From: Actinocatenispora rupis
GTDB taxonomy: Bacteria > Actinomycetota > Actinomycetes > Mycobacteriales > Micromonosporaceae
Direction: 5' to 3'
Length of the DNA stretch: 64,000 nt
Assembly (NCBI RefSeq): GCF_016861975.1
Contig: NZ_BOMB01000021.1
Coordinates: 284,717 to 348,716, forward strand
The position numbers were made by a program, and so were the translations under genes. The stretch's first letter is position 1, and the number at the start of each line of letters is the position of its first letter. The notes under the pieces were generated by a model, which was not told where the DNA came from, ran no database searches, and was given only the letters and a program-made list of their open reading frames with translations. Positions 41,422 through 50,843 of this stretch are shown here, piece after piece.

Positions 41422-42273
41422 TCAGACGGCCACTTGGCGTCCCGCCGGGTGCCCACCGCCACACTGTACGGGCAGGTCAGCGGTGGTGTCGGCGCGGTGG
41501 ATGGCGGGCCCGACGCGGTCCGGCGCACGGTCCGGGCGGAGTACGAGGTGGTCGTCGTAGTCACCGCCCGTCTCGTACCGGAAGGGGATGGGCGGGATGG
41601 TCGACAGGGTGCGCAGCCGCTCCCGCAGCCGCGCCGACATCCGTGCGTACTGCTCCGCGGACACCCGGTTGGCGCCGTCCAGGACGACGGTCGGCAGCAC
41701 CGACATCCCCGTGTACCAGAGGATGCCGTGGGTGATCGGGAACAGCACGTCGTCGATGTCGCCGTGGATGCCGCGCGGGCCGATGCTCGCGCCGCGCGCG
41801 CCGACCGTGACGACGACCAGCGCGCGGCGGCCGGCGAGCATGCCGTCGCCGTACCGTCGGGTGCGGCCGGTGGCGGGATCGGTGACGCCGTAGCCGTAGC
41901 CCTTGACGAGGACCCGGTCGAACCAGCCCTTGAGGATCGCGGGCGTCCCGTACCACCACAGCGGGAACTGCACGACCAGGGTGTCCGCCCAGTTCAGCTT
42001 GGCCTGCTCGGCCCGCACGTCCGCGGGCAGCGTGCCGTCCCGGTACGCCCGCTGCGAGGCGGCGGCCACGTCCAGCCGGCCGGGCGGTTCCACCGGGTAC
42101 TCGTCGGCCCGGACGACCGGATCGAACCCCATCGCGTACAGGTCGGACTCGCGGTGTTCGTGGCCTTCGGCGGCGAGGGTACGCAGGCCGTCGGTGCGCA
42201 GCGCGCCGTTCAGCGAGCGGGGCTCGGGGTGGGCGGAGACCCACAGGACGCGGTGCGGTGTCGTCTTGTCCAT
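41422..42273 (-). CDS. NAD(P)H:quinone reductase-like flavoprotein
   Basis: 283 aa of the flavodoxin-like NQO1/MdaB/KefF family. WVSAHPEPRSLNGAL is the FMN phosphate loop and VVQFPLWWYGTPAILKGWFDRV the signature segment. It likely reduces quinones or related electrophiles with NAD(P)H. The last 40 residues are longer than usual for the family. ATG 42273 is preferred to GTG 42291. It is divergent from the AraC regulator, its probable controller. Confidence 0.9.
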   Translation of the reverse strand: MDKTTPHRVLWVSAHPEPRSLNGALRTDGLRTLAAEGHEHRESDLYAMGFDPVVRADEYPVEPPGRLDVAAASQRAYRDGTLPADVRAEQAKLNWADTLVVQFPLWWYGTPAILKGWFDRVLVKGYGYGVTDPATGRTRRYGDGMLAGRRALVVVTVGARGASIGPRGIHGDIDDVLFPITHGILWYTGMSVLPTVVLDGANRVSAEQYARMSARLRERLRTLSTIPPIPFRYETGGDYDDHLVLRPDRAPDRVGPAIHRADTTADLPVQCGGGHPAGRQVAV

Positions 42274-42344
42274 GACGTCCAGCCTGGTCACGGCGCCGAC
42301 CGCCGACGATTGGCCCGGCTGCCAACATGTGCAAGGATCGGGCC

Positions 42345-43340
42345 ATGACCCTTGCCGAGGTACCCGCGCGTCCGCACCGGGTCGTCGTCCTCGCCCGCGA
42401 CGGCGTACTGCCGATGGAGCTGGGCCTGGTGCACCAGCTGTTCCGGCGCGCCCGCGCCGCCGACGGCACCCCGCTGTACGAGGTGGTCACCTGCGCGCTG
42501 CGGCCCGGCCCGGTCGCCACCGACGCCGACTTCCCGATCGACGTACGGCGCGGCCCGGACGAGCTGGCGCGCGCCGACACCGTCGTCCTGCCCGCCGCAC
42601 ACGGGCCGGGGAGTACGGACGAGACGGGGCGGTTGGAGCCGGGGCTGGGCGCCGCGCTCGACCGGATCCGACCCGGTACCCGGATCGCGTCGATCTGCAC
42701 GGGTGCGTTCGTACTGGCGGCGGCCGGGCTGCTGGACGGGCGGCGGGCCACCACGCACTGGCAGTCCGCGGCCCGGTTCCGGTCGCTGTTCCCGGCCGTC
42801 GACCTCGACCCCGACGTCCTGTACGAGGACGCCGGCGACGTCCTGACGTCCGCGGGGGAGGCGGCCGGCATCGACCTGTGCCTGCACCTGATCCGTACGG
42901 ATCACGGCGCGGCGGTGGCGAACGAGGTGGCCCGCGCGAGCGTCGTCTCCCCGCACCGCGACGGCGGCCAGGCGCAGTACGTGGCGCGTCCAGTACCGGA
43001 GCCGGCGGTGTCGTCGACCGGGGCGGCCCGGGCGTGGGCGCTCGACCACCTCGACCGGCCGCTCACGCTGCGCGACCTGGCCGGGCGCGAGTCGATGAGC
43101 GTCCGGACGTTCACCCGGCGGTTCCGCGAGGAGGTCGGGGTGTCGCCCGGCCGGTGGCTGACCGCGCGCCGCATCGACCGGGCGCGGCACCTGCTGGAGG
43201 AGACCGACCTGCCCGTCGACCGGATCGCCGCCGACGCCGGCTTCGGTACCGCCGCGTCGCTCCGCGCCCACCTGCGGGCCGAGCTGCGCACCTCGCCCAG
43301 CGCGTACCGGGCGACGTTCCGGGGCGTACCGGTCGGCTGA
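42345..43340 (+). CDS. GlxA-type AraC regulator
   Basis: 331 aa. The N-terminal DJ-1/PfpI domain (VVVLARDGVLPMELGLVHQLF; nucleophile-elbow-like ICTGAFVLAAAGLL) is followed by an AraC DNA-binding domain with two helix-turn-helix units (LRDLAGRESMSVRTFTRRFR and VDRIAADAGFGTAASLRAHL). AAGGA lies 7 nt before ATG 42345. The divergent quinone reductase gene is the likely target. Confidence 0.92.
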   Translation: MTLAEVPARPHRVVVLARDGVLPMELGLVHQLFRRARAADGTPLYEVVTCALRPGPVATDADFPIDVRRGPDELARADTVVLPAAHGPGSTDETGRLEPGLGAALDRIRPGTRIASICTGAFVLAAAGLLDGRRATTHWQSAARFRSLFPAVDLDPDVLYEDAGDVLTSAGEAAGIDLCLHLIRTDHGAAVANEVARASVVSPHRDGGQAQYVARPVPEPAVSSTGAARAWALDHLDRPLTLRDLAGRESMSVRTFTRRFREEVGVSPGRWLTARRIDRARHLLEETDLPVDRIAADAGFGTAASLRAHLRAELRTSPSAYRATFRGVPVG

Positions 43341-43465
43341 CGCGCGGCGATGTCGAGGGCGGGGGTCAGCCGGTGGCGGTCGGTCGACCGTCAGGACGTG
43401 GCTCGGCGGGCAACGGTCGGTTGACGCGCGGCGGATATCGAAGGGGCGGGTCAGCCGGTGGTGGT
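43331..43465. repeat. Duplicated 50-bp segment joining two convergent gene ends
   Basis: Units 43331-43380 and 43415-43465 share about four fifths of positions, including TGACGCGCGGCG and GGGTCAGCCGGTGG. The first contains the AraC stop codon, the second the VIT stop codon, so the gene ends look duplicated. Confidence 0.65.
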
Positions 43466-44167
43466 GCCGAAGGCGTGGCCGATCAGGAACGTCACCACCA
43501 TCGCGATCGCGCCGCCGATCACCACCCGGGCCGCGGCCCGCAACGCCGGGGCGCGGCCGAGCCGGGCGGCGACCGTACCGGTGATGGCGAGGGCCACGAG
43601 CACCACCACGAACGTCACCGGCGTACGCCAGGACGGCGGTGGCAGCAGGATCGCGGCGAGCGGCAGCAGCGCGCCCACGGTGAACGAGGCGGCCGAGGCG
43701 AGCGCGGCGTGCCACGGGTTCGTCAGGTCGTGCGGGTCGATGCCCAGCTCCGCCTCGGCGTGCGCGGCGAACGCGTCGTGCTCGGTCAGTTCCAGTGCCA
43801 CCTGCCGCGCGGTCTGCTCCGACAAGCCCTTCGCCTGGTAGATCGCGGCCAGCTCGGCCAGCTCCTCCTCGGGCGACTCGCGCAGTTCGCGGCGTTCCTG
43901 GTGGAGCATGGCGCGTTCGGTGTCGCGCTGGCTGGACACCGACACGTACTCGCCGAGCGCCATGGACACCGCGCCGGCCACCAACCCGGCCAGCCCGGCG
44001 GTGAGGATCGGGCCGCGTTCGGTGGTGGCGCTGGCGACGCCGACGACGAGACCGGCGGTGGACACGATGCCGTCGTTCGCCCCGAGTACTCCGGCGCGCA
44101 GCCAGTTCAGGCGCTGCCCGAGCGACTGGTCGTGCGGCTCGCCCGGATGCGTCGACGTCCCGGCCAT
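43451..44167 (-). CDS. VIT1/CCC1-family iron or manganese transporter
   Basis: 238 aa. Five hydrophobic helices, with the signature RAGVLGANDGIVSTAGLVVGVA near residue 24 and GAVSMALGEYVSVSSQRDTE near residue 63. The acidic cytoplasmic loop (RRELRESPEEELAELAAIY) between helices 2 and 3 matches the metal-binding domain of the family. It exports or stores Fe2+/Mn2+. GGGAGGGGGC precedes the ATG. Confidence 0.92.
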   Translation of the reverse strand: MAGTSTHPGEPHDQSLGQRLNWLRAGVLGANDGIVSTAGLVVGVASATTERGPILTAGLAGLVAGAVSMALGEYVSVSSQRDTERAMLHQERRELRESPEEELAELAAIYQAKGLSEQTARQVALELTEHDAFAAHAEAELGIDPHDLTNPWHAALASAASFTVGALLPLAAILLPPPSWRTPVTFVVVLVALAITGTVAARLGRAPALRAAARVVIGGAIAMVVTFLIGHAFGTTTG

Positions 44168-44259
44168 CGGCGGTGCCCCCTCCCGCTCGGCGCCACCAGG
44201 CTATGCCGGTACGCCCGCCACCCGAACGACATTGCCCGAACTCGCCGGGGTGCGCCGGG

Positions 44260-47028
44260 TCACCGGGTGAGGAGGGCGGCGAGTGCCTGCGCGGTGGCCG
44301 GATGCCGGTCCAGCAGCCCGGACGACGGCGCCGACGGGCCGGGGGTACTCCAGGGGTCGGTGGCACCGAGTACGGCGGCGACGGCGTCCGTGGCGGCCGG
44401 GTGGGCGGCGAGCAGGTCGGTGACCGGACCGCCCGGCCGCGCCTCCGGTACGGCCGGGGCGGGCGCGGCGGACCACGGCGGCGTCCAGGTGTCGAGGGCG
44501 CGCAGCGAGCCGGGGAACGTACGCCCGGCCTCGCGGACGAGCAGCGGGACGAGTTCGGCGGCCTCCGCCCGGAGCGTGGTGATCAGCGTGGGCAGCCACG
44601 GCAGCAGCACGTGGTCGGGCAGCCGGGCGAACGCGCCGGACAGCGCCTCCACCACGAACGGCGCCAGCCCCGGTGCCGGCTCCAGCGCCTGCACGAACCC
44701 GCTCAGGTACGCCGGGAACGACGGCACGGTGAGCGGGTTGTCGAGCAGGCCGTCGCAGCGGGCGCGCAGGTCGTCGAGGCCGAGGATGCCGAGCTGGTAC
44801 CGGGCGGCCCAGAGCAGCGCGACGGTGGCGGGCGACTCGGGATGCGACTGCGCGACGGCCAGTTCGAGCTGGGTGCGGTCGCAGCCGAGGGACAGCGCCA
44901 GGCTCTCCATGCTGAACAGGAAGCCCAGCATGGCGGCGATCTGCCGGACGGTGGTGGCCTCGTCGACGGTGGCGACGGGCAGCAGCGTGCAGTAGTGGCC
45001 GTACCCGGCGGTGACGAACTCCTGTACCCAGGCCGGCAGGGTGGGTGCGGTGGCGCGGTAGTACGTGCGGAGACGGCGGATCCGGCGCAGTACCTCGGGG
45101 GCGCCGTCGACGGTGCGTTCGGCGGCGAGCAGGGTGACGGCGCGGGCGCCGAGTTCGGCGGTGAAGCGCGGGTTGTCGAGGAACAGCACCGCGTCCTCGA
45201 CGGCGCGGAGCGCGGTGGCGGCGGTCGCGGTCGGATCCCAGGCGGCGCGCCGCAACCGCTGTTCGAGGACCTGTTCGACGGTGACGCCGTCGTACCCGAG
45301 CTCGATGAGGGCGCGCTGGTTGCGGCCGAGCGCGAGGTCCCAGCTCTCCTGGACGGACCGTTCGCCGAGGGTGCGCTCGCCCATGATCGGGCGTACCGCG
45401 TCGGTGGGGAGCAGGCGGCGCAGCAGCCACAGCAGGTCGGAGCAGGGCCGCAGGTCGGGGCGCGCGTCGAGGTCGAGCAGCGCCCGCTTCTGGGTACGCG
45501 CGGTCAGGTCGAGGCCGAGCGGGGCGAGCCGGTCGTACACGTCGCGCGCGAGCGGGGGGAGCGCGTCGTACCCGACCCGGCCGACGCGGTCGCCGCCGAG
45601 CAGGATCCCGCACAGCGTCGCGACGTCCCGCCGCCCCGGTACGGTGTCCTTCTCGATGCAGGTGACCGCCGCGTCGGTGAAGTCGTACGGGGTGGGCCGC
45701 TGCCGGCCGCGGATCCCGGCCAGCAGTACCGAGGTCTCGAACACGGCGATCGCGTCCGCGGTACTCGCCAGGTAGCCGTTGCGGCGGGCGAGCCGCACGA
45801 TGTCCACGCACCAGCCGCGCAGCTCGTCGGAGTCGAGCCCGCCGGGCCGGGACGGCGCGGACAGGAAACCGGACAGCCGGTCGTCGACCGGATCGCCGTC
45901 CCGGCCGGGCATCGCGGCGCGGGCCTTCGCGCCGGCCTTGGGCGCCTTCTGCCCCGACAGCCGGTACGGCCGGACGCCGCCGCGCCCGCTCGTGGCCTTG
46001 GCCCAGGTGGCCGCGGCGACCGACACCGAGCCGGGCGCGAGCCCGAACTGTGCCTCGATCGCCGAGTGGCTGGACGGGATCAGCCCGTACAGCCAGGCGG
46101 TCCTCGTCCGCGGCCCGATCTCGTACGGCGCCGTCGACGCGACGCCGAACTGCTCGACCCGGCTGGCCGCATGGAACGCGCCGCACACGTACAGGCAGTC
46201 GGATGTGTCCACTGTGGACTGTGCGCGGTGCGCGCGGATCCGGGTCCACATGTACCGTTCGCGCGTCTCGTCGCCGCGCAGCCGCTCGCCGGCCGGCGTC
46301 AACCGCCGGAACAGGCTGCCGATCAACACCATCACCTGCCGGTACGTGTCGTGGTCGGCGCCCACCAGCGGCTGCTCCACGTACTGGTCCCACCACTCCG
46401 ACCAGTGCCGTACCTTGCCGTGGTGCAGCAGGTACGCCTCCAGCTCGGCGAACCGGGGGCGCAGGTCGCCCAGCTCCACCCCGACCGCGTCCCCGTGCAG
46501 CGCCGCGTCGTCCGGCGCCGAGGGGTCCGGCTCCGGCTCCGGGTCTTGCGGCTTCTCCTGGAACACGTGGTCGGTCGAGTGGTCCACGCACACCAGCTCG
46601 ACGCCCGGCGTCTGCAACGCGTACGCGATGACCTGGTACTCGGCGGACGCCTCGGTGATCGGCGCGACCACCGACAGCGGCCCCCACTCGGCGGGGAACC
46701 CGTCCAGCTCCGACGCGTACGCCTGGAGCGCCACCGGCAGCGTGCAGTTGCGCAGCTCGGCAAGTAGCGGCTGGAGATCCTCGCACAGCTCCAGGTAGAC
46801 CACCTTCGGTTGCTTGGCGCGCAACCGGCGGGCCATCGCCGCCGCGGACGCCGGCGAGTGGTGGCAGACCGGGAAGATCTCCAGTTCCTCGGCCACCGCC
46901 CGGTCGACGTCGTCGACGATCCCGGCGAGGATGTCCGCCACCGCGTCCCCGCCGCCGAACTCGCCGGCCGCGTTGGTCAGCTGCGCGCGCAGCGCCCCGA
47001 ACGGTCCGGACGCGTCGGGTGCGCTCAT
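44260..47028 (-). CDS. DUF5682 protein with Tiki/TraB-like N-terminus (MoxR operon 2)
   Basis: 922-aa cytoplasmic protein of the DUF5682 family. The N-terminal 290 residues carry FPVCHHSPASA (His56, His57), VVYLELCEDL (Glu80, Glu83, Asp84) and YVCGAFHAA (His286), a pattern like the Tiki/TraB/EreA superfamily of putative metalloproteases or esterases. The remaining 600 residues are helical and repeat-like. It is the last gene of the five-gene operon; its ATG overlaps the MoxR gene stop (ATGA). The enzyme idea is inference; the operon link is clear. Confidence 0.85.
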   Translation of the reverse strand: MSAPDASGPFGALRAQLTNAAGEFGGGDAVADILAGIVDDVDRAVAEELEIFPVCHHSPASAAAMARRLRAKQPKVVYLELCEDLQPLLAELRNCTLPVALQAYASELDGFPAEWGPLSVVAPITEASAEYQVIAYALQTPGVELVCVDHSTDHVFQEKPQDPEPEPDPSAPDDAALHGDAVGVELGDLRPRFAELEAYLLHHGKVRHWSEWWDQYVEQPLVGADHDTYRQVMVLIGSLFRRLTPAGERLRGDETRERYMWTRIRAHRAQSTVDTSDCLYVCGAFHAASRVEQFGVASTAPYEIGPRTRTAWLYGLIPSSHSAIEAQFGLAPGSVSVAAATWAKATSGRGGVRPYRLSGQKAPKAGAKARAAMPGRDGDPVDDRLSGFLSAPSRPGGLDSDELRGWCVDIVRLARRNGYLASTADAIAVFETSVLLAGIRGRQRPTPYDFTDAAVTCIEKDTVPGRRDVATLCGILLGGDRVGRVGYDALPPLARDVYDRLAPLGLDLTARTQKRALLDLDARPDLRPCSDLLWLLRRLLPTDAVRPIMGERTLGERSVQESWDLALGRNQRALIELGYDGVTVEQVLEQRLRRAAWDPTATAATALRAVEDAVLFLDNPRFTAELGARAVTLLAAERTVDGAPEVLRRIRRLRTYYRATAPTLPAWVQEFVTAGYGHYCTLLPVATVDEATTVRQIAAMLGFLFSMESLALSLGCDRTQLELAVAQSHPESPATVALLWAARYQLGILGLDDLRARCDGLLDNPLTVPSFPAYLSGFVQALEPAPGLAPFVVEALSGAFARLPDHVLLPWLPTLITTLRAEAAELVPLLVREAGRTFPGSLRALDTWTPPWSAAPAPAVPEARPGGPVTDLLAAHPAATDAVAAVLGATDPWSTPGPSAPSSGLLDRHPATAQALAALLTR

Positions 47029-48140
47029 GACAGGGTGGCGATGGTCTGACGGCCGCCGTCGAGGAACACCGGCCACTCGCCGCCCTCCGCCTTGCTGCGC
47101 GGCTCCACCACCCCGTGCCAGTACTTGTTGAGGATGGCGAGGTCCTCGGGGCTGCGCCGGGCCAGCGAACCGACCAGCGACGCGGCGAGCCGTTCCGCGG
47201 TGAGGCGCCGGTCGCCGAAGAAGTGGCTGGACAGGATCGCGTCCTCCAGTACGCCGATCTGCTCGGCCGTGGACAGCGCCGACTCCAGCTTCTCGTCGTC
47301 GCTGCCGGCCGACGCCGCCGCGGCGCGCAGGTCGGCGAAGCTCTGCAGCAGGATGTCCAGCAGCGACGGCGGCACGTCCAGCTCGATCGCGTGCCGCCGC
47401 AACAGTTCCTCGGTACGGAACCGGACGATCTCCGTCTCGCTCTTGCGGTTCGTCACCACCGGGATCCGGACGAAGTTGAACCGTCGCTTCAGCGCCGACG
47501 ACAGGTCGTTCACGCCGCGGTCGCGGCTGTTCGCCGTGGCGATGATGGAGAACCCCGGCTTCGCGAACACGACGTTGTCGTCGTCCAGCTCCGGGATCGA
47601 CACGTACTTCTCCGACAGGATCGAGATCAGCGCGTCCTGTACGTCGCTGGTGGAGCGGGTCAGCTCCTCGAACCGGCCGATCACCCCGCCCTCCATCGCC
47701 GTCATGATCGGCGACGGGATCATCGAGTCGCGCGACTGCCCCTTCGCGATCACCATCGACACGTTCCACGAGTACTTGATGTGGTCCTCGGTGGTCCCCG
47801 CGGTCCCCTGTACGACGAGCGTCGAGTTGCGGCAGATCGCCGCGGACAGCAGCTCCGCCAGCCAGCTCTTGCCGGTACCGGGGTCGCCGATGAGCAGCAG
47901 GCCCCGGTCGGACGCCAGGGTGACGATGGCGCGCTCGACGAAGCTGCGGTCGCCGAACCACTTCTGGTCGACCTCGCGGTCCAGCCCGTCGGCGCGCTCC
48001 GAGCCGAGGACGAACAGCCGCACCATCTTCGGCGACAGCCGCCACGAGAACGGCTTCGGGCCGTCGTCCACCGACTCCAGCCAGTCCAGCTCGTCGGCGT
48101 ACTTGACCTCGGCGGGCGCGCGCAGCAGGTCGTCGGTCAC
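47025..48140 (-). CDS. MoxR-family AAA+ ATPase (MoxR operon 2)
   Basis: 371 aa. Walker A is GDPGTGKS (residues 85-92), the Walker B region is GGVIGRFEEL, sensor 1 is FSIIATANSRDRG and the Arg finger region is SALKRRFNFV. The GTG start has GGAG 7 nt upstream. It follows the VWA gene by 10 nt and overlaps the DUF5682 gene. It probably remodels a target protein with the VWA partner, using ATP. Confidence 0.93.
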   Translation of the reverse strand: MTDDLLRAPAEVKYADELDWLESVDDGPKPFSWRLSPKMVRLFVLGSERADGLDREVDQKWFGDRSFVERAIVTLASDRGLLLIGDPGTGKSWLAELLSAAICRNSTLVVQGTAGTTEDHIKYSWNVSMVIAKGQSRDSMIPSPIMTAMEGGVIGRFEELTRSTSDVQDALISILSEKYVSIPELDDDNVVFAKPGFSIIATANSRDRGVNDLSSALKRRFNFVRIPVVTNRKSETEIVRFRTEELLRRHAIELDVPPSLLDILLQSFADLRAAAASAGSDDEKLESALSTAEQIGVLEDAILSSHFFGDRRLTAERLAASLVGSLARRSPEDLAILNKYWHGVVEPRSKAEGGEWPVFLDGGRQTIATLS

Positions 48141-48150
48141 GTGATGTCTC

Positions 48151-49476
48151 CTAGCCGAGGAAGTTCTTCAGTTCGAACACGAGCTTCGTGATGTGGCCCG
48201 AGATCACCGGCGTACCCAGGTCCTTGAAGCGCTGCCGGAACCACGGGTTCACCTCCTCGCGGCCGGAGCTGGTCACCGAGCCGACCGGGATGAACCGCAC
48301 GCCCGACCGGTGCACCGCCTGGATGCCGTCGAACAGCGGCTGCGACCGGTCGAACTCGTAGAAGTCGGAGATCCACACCAGTACTGTGTTGCGCGGGTCG
48401 GCGATCTTCGGCTGCGCCATCGCCAACGCGACCGGCCCGTCGTTCCCGCCGCCCAGCTTGGTACGCAGCAGCACCTCGAACGGGTCGTGCACCCACGGCG
48501 TCAGGTCCAGCGCGCGCGTGTCGTACGCGATGAGGTGGACGTCGACCTTCGGCAGGCCGGCGAAGATCGACGCGAGGATCGTGCAGTTGACCATCGAGTC
48601 GACCATCGAACCGGACTGGTCCACCACCACGATCATCCGGGCCGGCGTGGTACGCCGCGCGGTGTGCTTGTAGAACAGGCGGTCCACGTACAGCCGCTCG
48701 TCCTCGGGGTTCCAGTTCGTGAGGTTCTGCCAGATGGTGCGGTCCACGTCCAGGTTGCGGAACACCCGCTTCGGCGGCACCGACCGGTCCACCGTGCCGG
48801 CGCTGGACTTCTCCACCTGGGTACGCAGCACCTGCGCCACCTCGTCGACGTACCGGCGGATCAGGGCCTTGGCGTTGGCGAGCGCGACTCCGGACAGGTT
48901 CGCCTTGTCCCGCAACAGTTGTTCGATCAGCGACATGCTCGGGGTGAGCTGCCTGGCCAGCGTCGGGTTGGCCAGCACCTCGCGCAGCCGCATCCGGCTC
49001 ACCAGGTCGCCCTCGATGCCGGCGAGCACACCGCCCAGCTCGTCCCCGGCCGGCCGGGCGCGGATCTGGCCGGGCTCGCAGCCGAGCCCCCGCTCGAACC
49101 AGCCGGCGTCGGCCTGCCAGTGCCCGAGCTGGCTGGCGCTGACGTCGCCGCTGCCGGTGGCGAACACGTTGAGCAGCAGCTTGCCGGCGAGCGCGGCCCG
49201 GCGTACCTCGGCGGCGGTGTCGCGGGTGTCCGTCTCCGCGGGCCGCAGCAGCCCGTCGAACTCCGCCGCCAGCTCCGGATGGCGCTGTACCACCGTGTCC
49301 ACGCTGACCGTCGGGTCCAGCAGCGTCGCCGGCAACCCGAGCGCGTCGAGCAGTTCGGCGCTGGTGGACTCCAGCGCCGGCTGCTCGTCGGCGGCGAAGA
49401 TCCGGGACAGCAGCCGCCAGTAGAGCAGTTGCCGGCGCGCGGCGTCGGCCGTCGGGTCCGGGGTGTCGGCGGTCAT
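48151..49476 (-). CDS. VWA-domain protein (MoxR operon 2)
   Basis: 441 aa. The first 270 residues are helical (LREVLANPTLARQLTPSMSL, LIRRYVDEVAQVLRTQVE). The VWA domain starts near residue 280 with the intact metal site D286-Q-S-G-S290, then GGGNDGPVALA and VWISDFYEFD. There is no signal peptide, so it is cytoplasmic. Its ATG overlaps the upstream gene stop by 4 nt. It is the likely MoxR partner. Confidence 0.92.
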   Translation of the reverse strand: MTADTPDPTADAARRQLLYWRLLSRIFAADEQPALESTSAELLDALGLPATLLDPTVSVDTVVQRHPELAAEFDGLLRPAETDTRDTAAEVRRAALAGKLLLNVFATGSGDVSASQLGHWQADAGWFERGLGCEPGQIRARPAGDELGGVLAGIEGDLVSRMRLREVLANPTLARQLTPSMSLIEQLLRDKANLSGVALANAKALIRRYVDEVAQVLRTQVEKSSAGTVDRSVPPKRVFRNLDVDRTIWQNLTNWNPEDERLYVDRLFYKHTARRTTPARMIVVVDQSGSMVDSMVNCTILASIFAGLPKVDVHLIAYDTRALDLTPWVHDPFEVLLRTKLGGGNDGPVALAMAQPKIADPRNTVLVWISDFYEFDRSQPLFDGIQAVHRSGVRFIPVGSVTSSGREEVNPWFRQRFKDLGTPVISGHITKLVFELKNFLG

Positions 49477-50843
49477 GAGCGGAGCAGCCGTCCGGCGCGC
49501 TCCCGCAGGACGGCGACGGCGTCGTTCCTCGCCTCCGCCTTGGCCACCTTCGGATCCGTCGGCCCCTGCGCCCAGTCCGCCGTCGCGACCGTCGCCGGCT
49601 TGCGCTTCACCGTGGTACGCACGGCGAGCGGCTGCACCCGCCAGCCGCCGGCGTCCCACCGCAGCAGGCCGATGCACGCGGTCGAGGCGGCCACCAACTC
49701 CGGGGTGAGGGGGCCGCAGCCGGGCAGCCGGTCGGTGTCGAACGGCAGCGCCCGCCCGTCCAGTACGGCGGCGTGGTCGGTGACCGTGTAGTCCTCCAGC
49801 AGTACCGGTTCGGCGATGCGTACCGGATGCCGGTCCAGCGGCGGTACGCCCGCGGCGGTGGCCTCCGGCAGTACGAGCCGGGCGGTGGTGAACGGGTCGG
49901 CCGGCTCGCCCGGCGTCGCCGCGTCCTCGCGCCACAGCAGGTCACCGCCGGGCAGCAGCGGCATGTCGGTCAGCTCCAGCGCGCGGCCGGCGGCGAGCGC
50001 ACCGAGCAGTACGGGGCGGTCGACGAGGGTCCAGACGGCGGGGCCGACGATCGTGTCCACCTTCGCCGCGGCGGCGGCCACCCGTACCAGCCGGGCGCCG
50101 CCGGCGGTCTCCAGTACCCCGTGCACCTCGAACTGGACGGCCGTCGCGTGCTCGTGCACGTCGACGCCGAGCGGCAGCAGCCGGCCGGACACCGGTGCCG
50201 CGGCGGGCGGCCCCGGCCAGGTGTCCTGCGCGAGCAGGACGGCGCGCGACCACAGGTCACCCCACCGGCGGTACGGCAGGTGCTCCATCGTCGCGATCGG
50301 CGTGCAGGCGCGCAGTTCCGCGGCGAACCCGTCGAGCAGGACGGCCAGCCGCCGGGTGCGCGGCTCCGCCAGCAGCGTCGCCACGACCGGCGCGGACGCC
50401 GCGACCAGGTCCTCCCCGACACCCCGCCAGCCGGTCACGGCCAGCTCCGTCAGCCACGACCGCGCCGCCGCCAGCGGTACTCCCGGGGAGTCGCCGCCGG
50501 TCGCGTCCCACTCGGCGCGCGAGCGCCCGGTGCCCGTGTCGGCCGCGGCGAGCAGCGCGTCGTGCACCGCGCCGAGCAGCGCCGCACGCGCCCCCGCCAC
50601 CGCCGCCAGGTACTCGTCGGCCACGGTGCCGGCGGCCAGCGTGGCCACGGCGTCCGCCGCCGCGGTGGCCAGCGGGGACGCGCCGGCGGCGGCGGCCAGG
50701 GCGGCGAGCGCCGCGCGTTCGGGTTCGCCGAGCCGGCCCAGGCCGTTCGCCAGGGCGTCGTCGAGGCCGTCGACGACCGCCAGCGCCTCGGCCAGCCCCG
50801 GTACGGCGTCGTCGGTGAGCGCGCCGATCTGGGTGCCCCGCAT
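49473..50843 (-). CDS. Unrecognised protein of MoxR operon 2 (possibly DUF5691-like)
   Basis: 456 aa. The first 130 residues are very Ala-rich and helical. Later segments (TPIATMEHLPYRRWGDLWSR, LLPLGVDVHEHATAVQFEVH, PVRIAEPVLLEDYTV) look like alpha-plus-beta folds. I am not sure of the family; gene order suggests the DUF5691-type partner seen beside SWIM genes. It starts with TGATG overlap from the SWIM gene and ends with ATGA overlap into the VWA gene. Confidence 0.75.
   Translation of the reverse strand: MRGTQIGALTDDAVPGLAEALAVVDGLDDALANGLGRLGEPERAALAALAAAAGASPLATAAADAVATLAAGTVADEYLAAVAGARAALLGAVHDALLAAADTGTGRSRAEWDATGGDSPGVPLAAARSWLTELAVTGWRGVGEDLVAASAPVVATLLAEPRTRRLAVLLDGFAAELRACTPIATMEHLPYRRWGDLWSRAVLLAQDTWPGPPAAAPVSGRLLPLGVDVHEHATAVQFEVHGVLETAGGARLVRVAAAAAKVDTIVGPAVWTLVDRPVLLGALAAGRALELTDMPLLPGGDLLWREDAATPGEPADPFTTARLVLPEATAAGVPPLDRHPVRIAEPVLLEDYTVTDHAAVLDGRALPFDTDRLPGCGPLTPELVAASTACIGLLRWDAGGWRVQPLAVRTTVKRKPATVATADWAQGPTDPKVAKAEARNDAVAVLRERAGRLLRS

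Noticed and set aside
44201..46786. 861-codon minus-strand frame inside the DUF5682 gene
   Set aside because: Shadow frame of the DUF5682 gene, which is fixed by the ATGA overlap with the MoxR gene.
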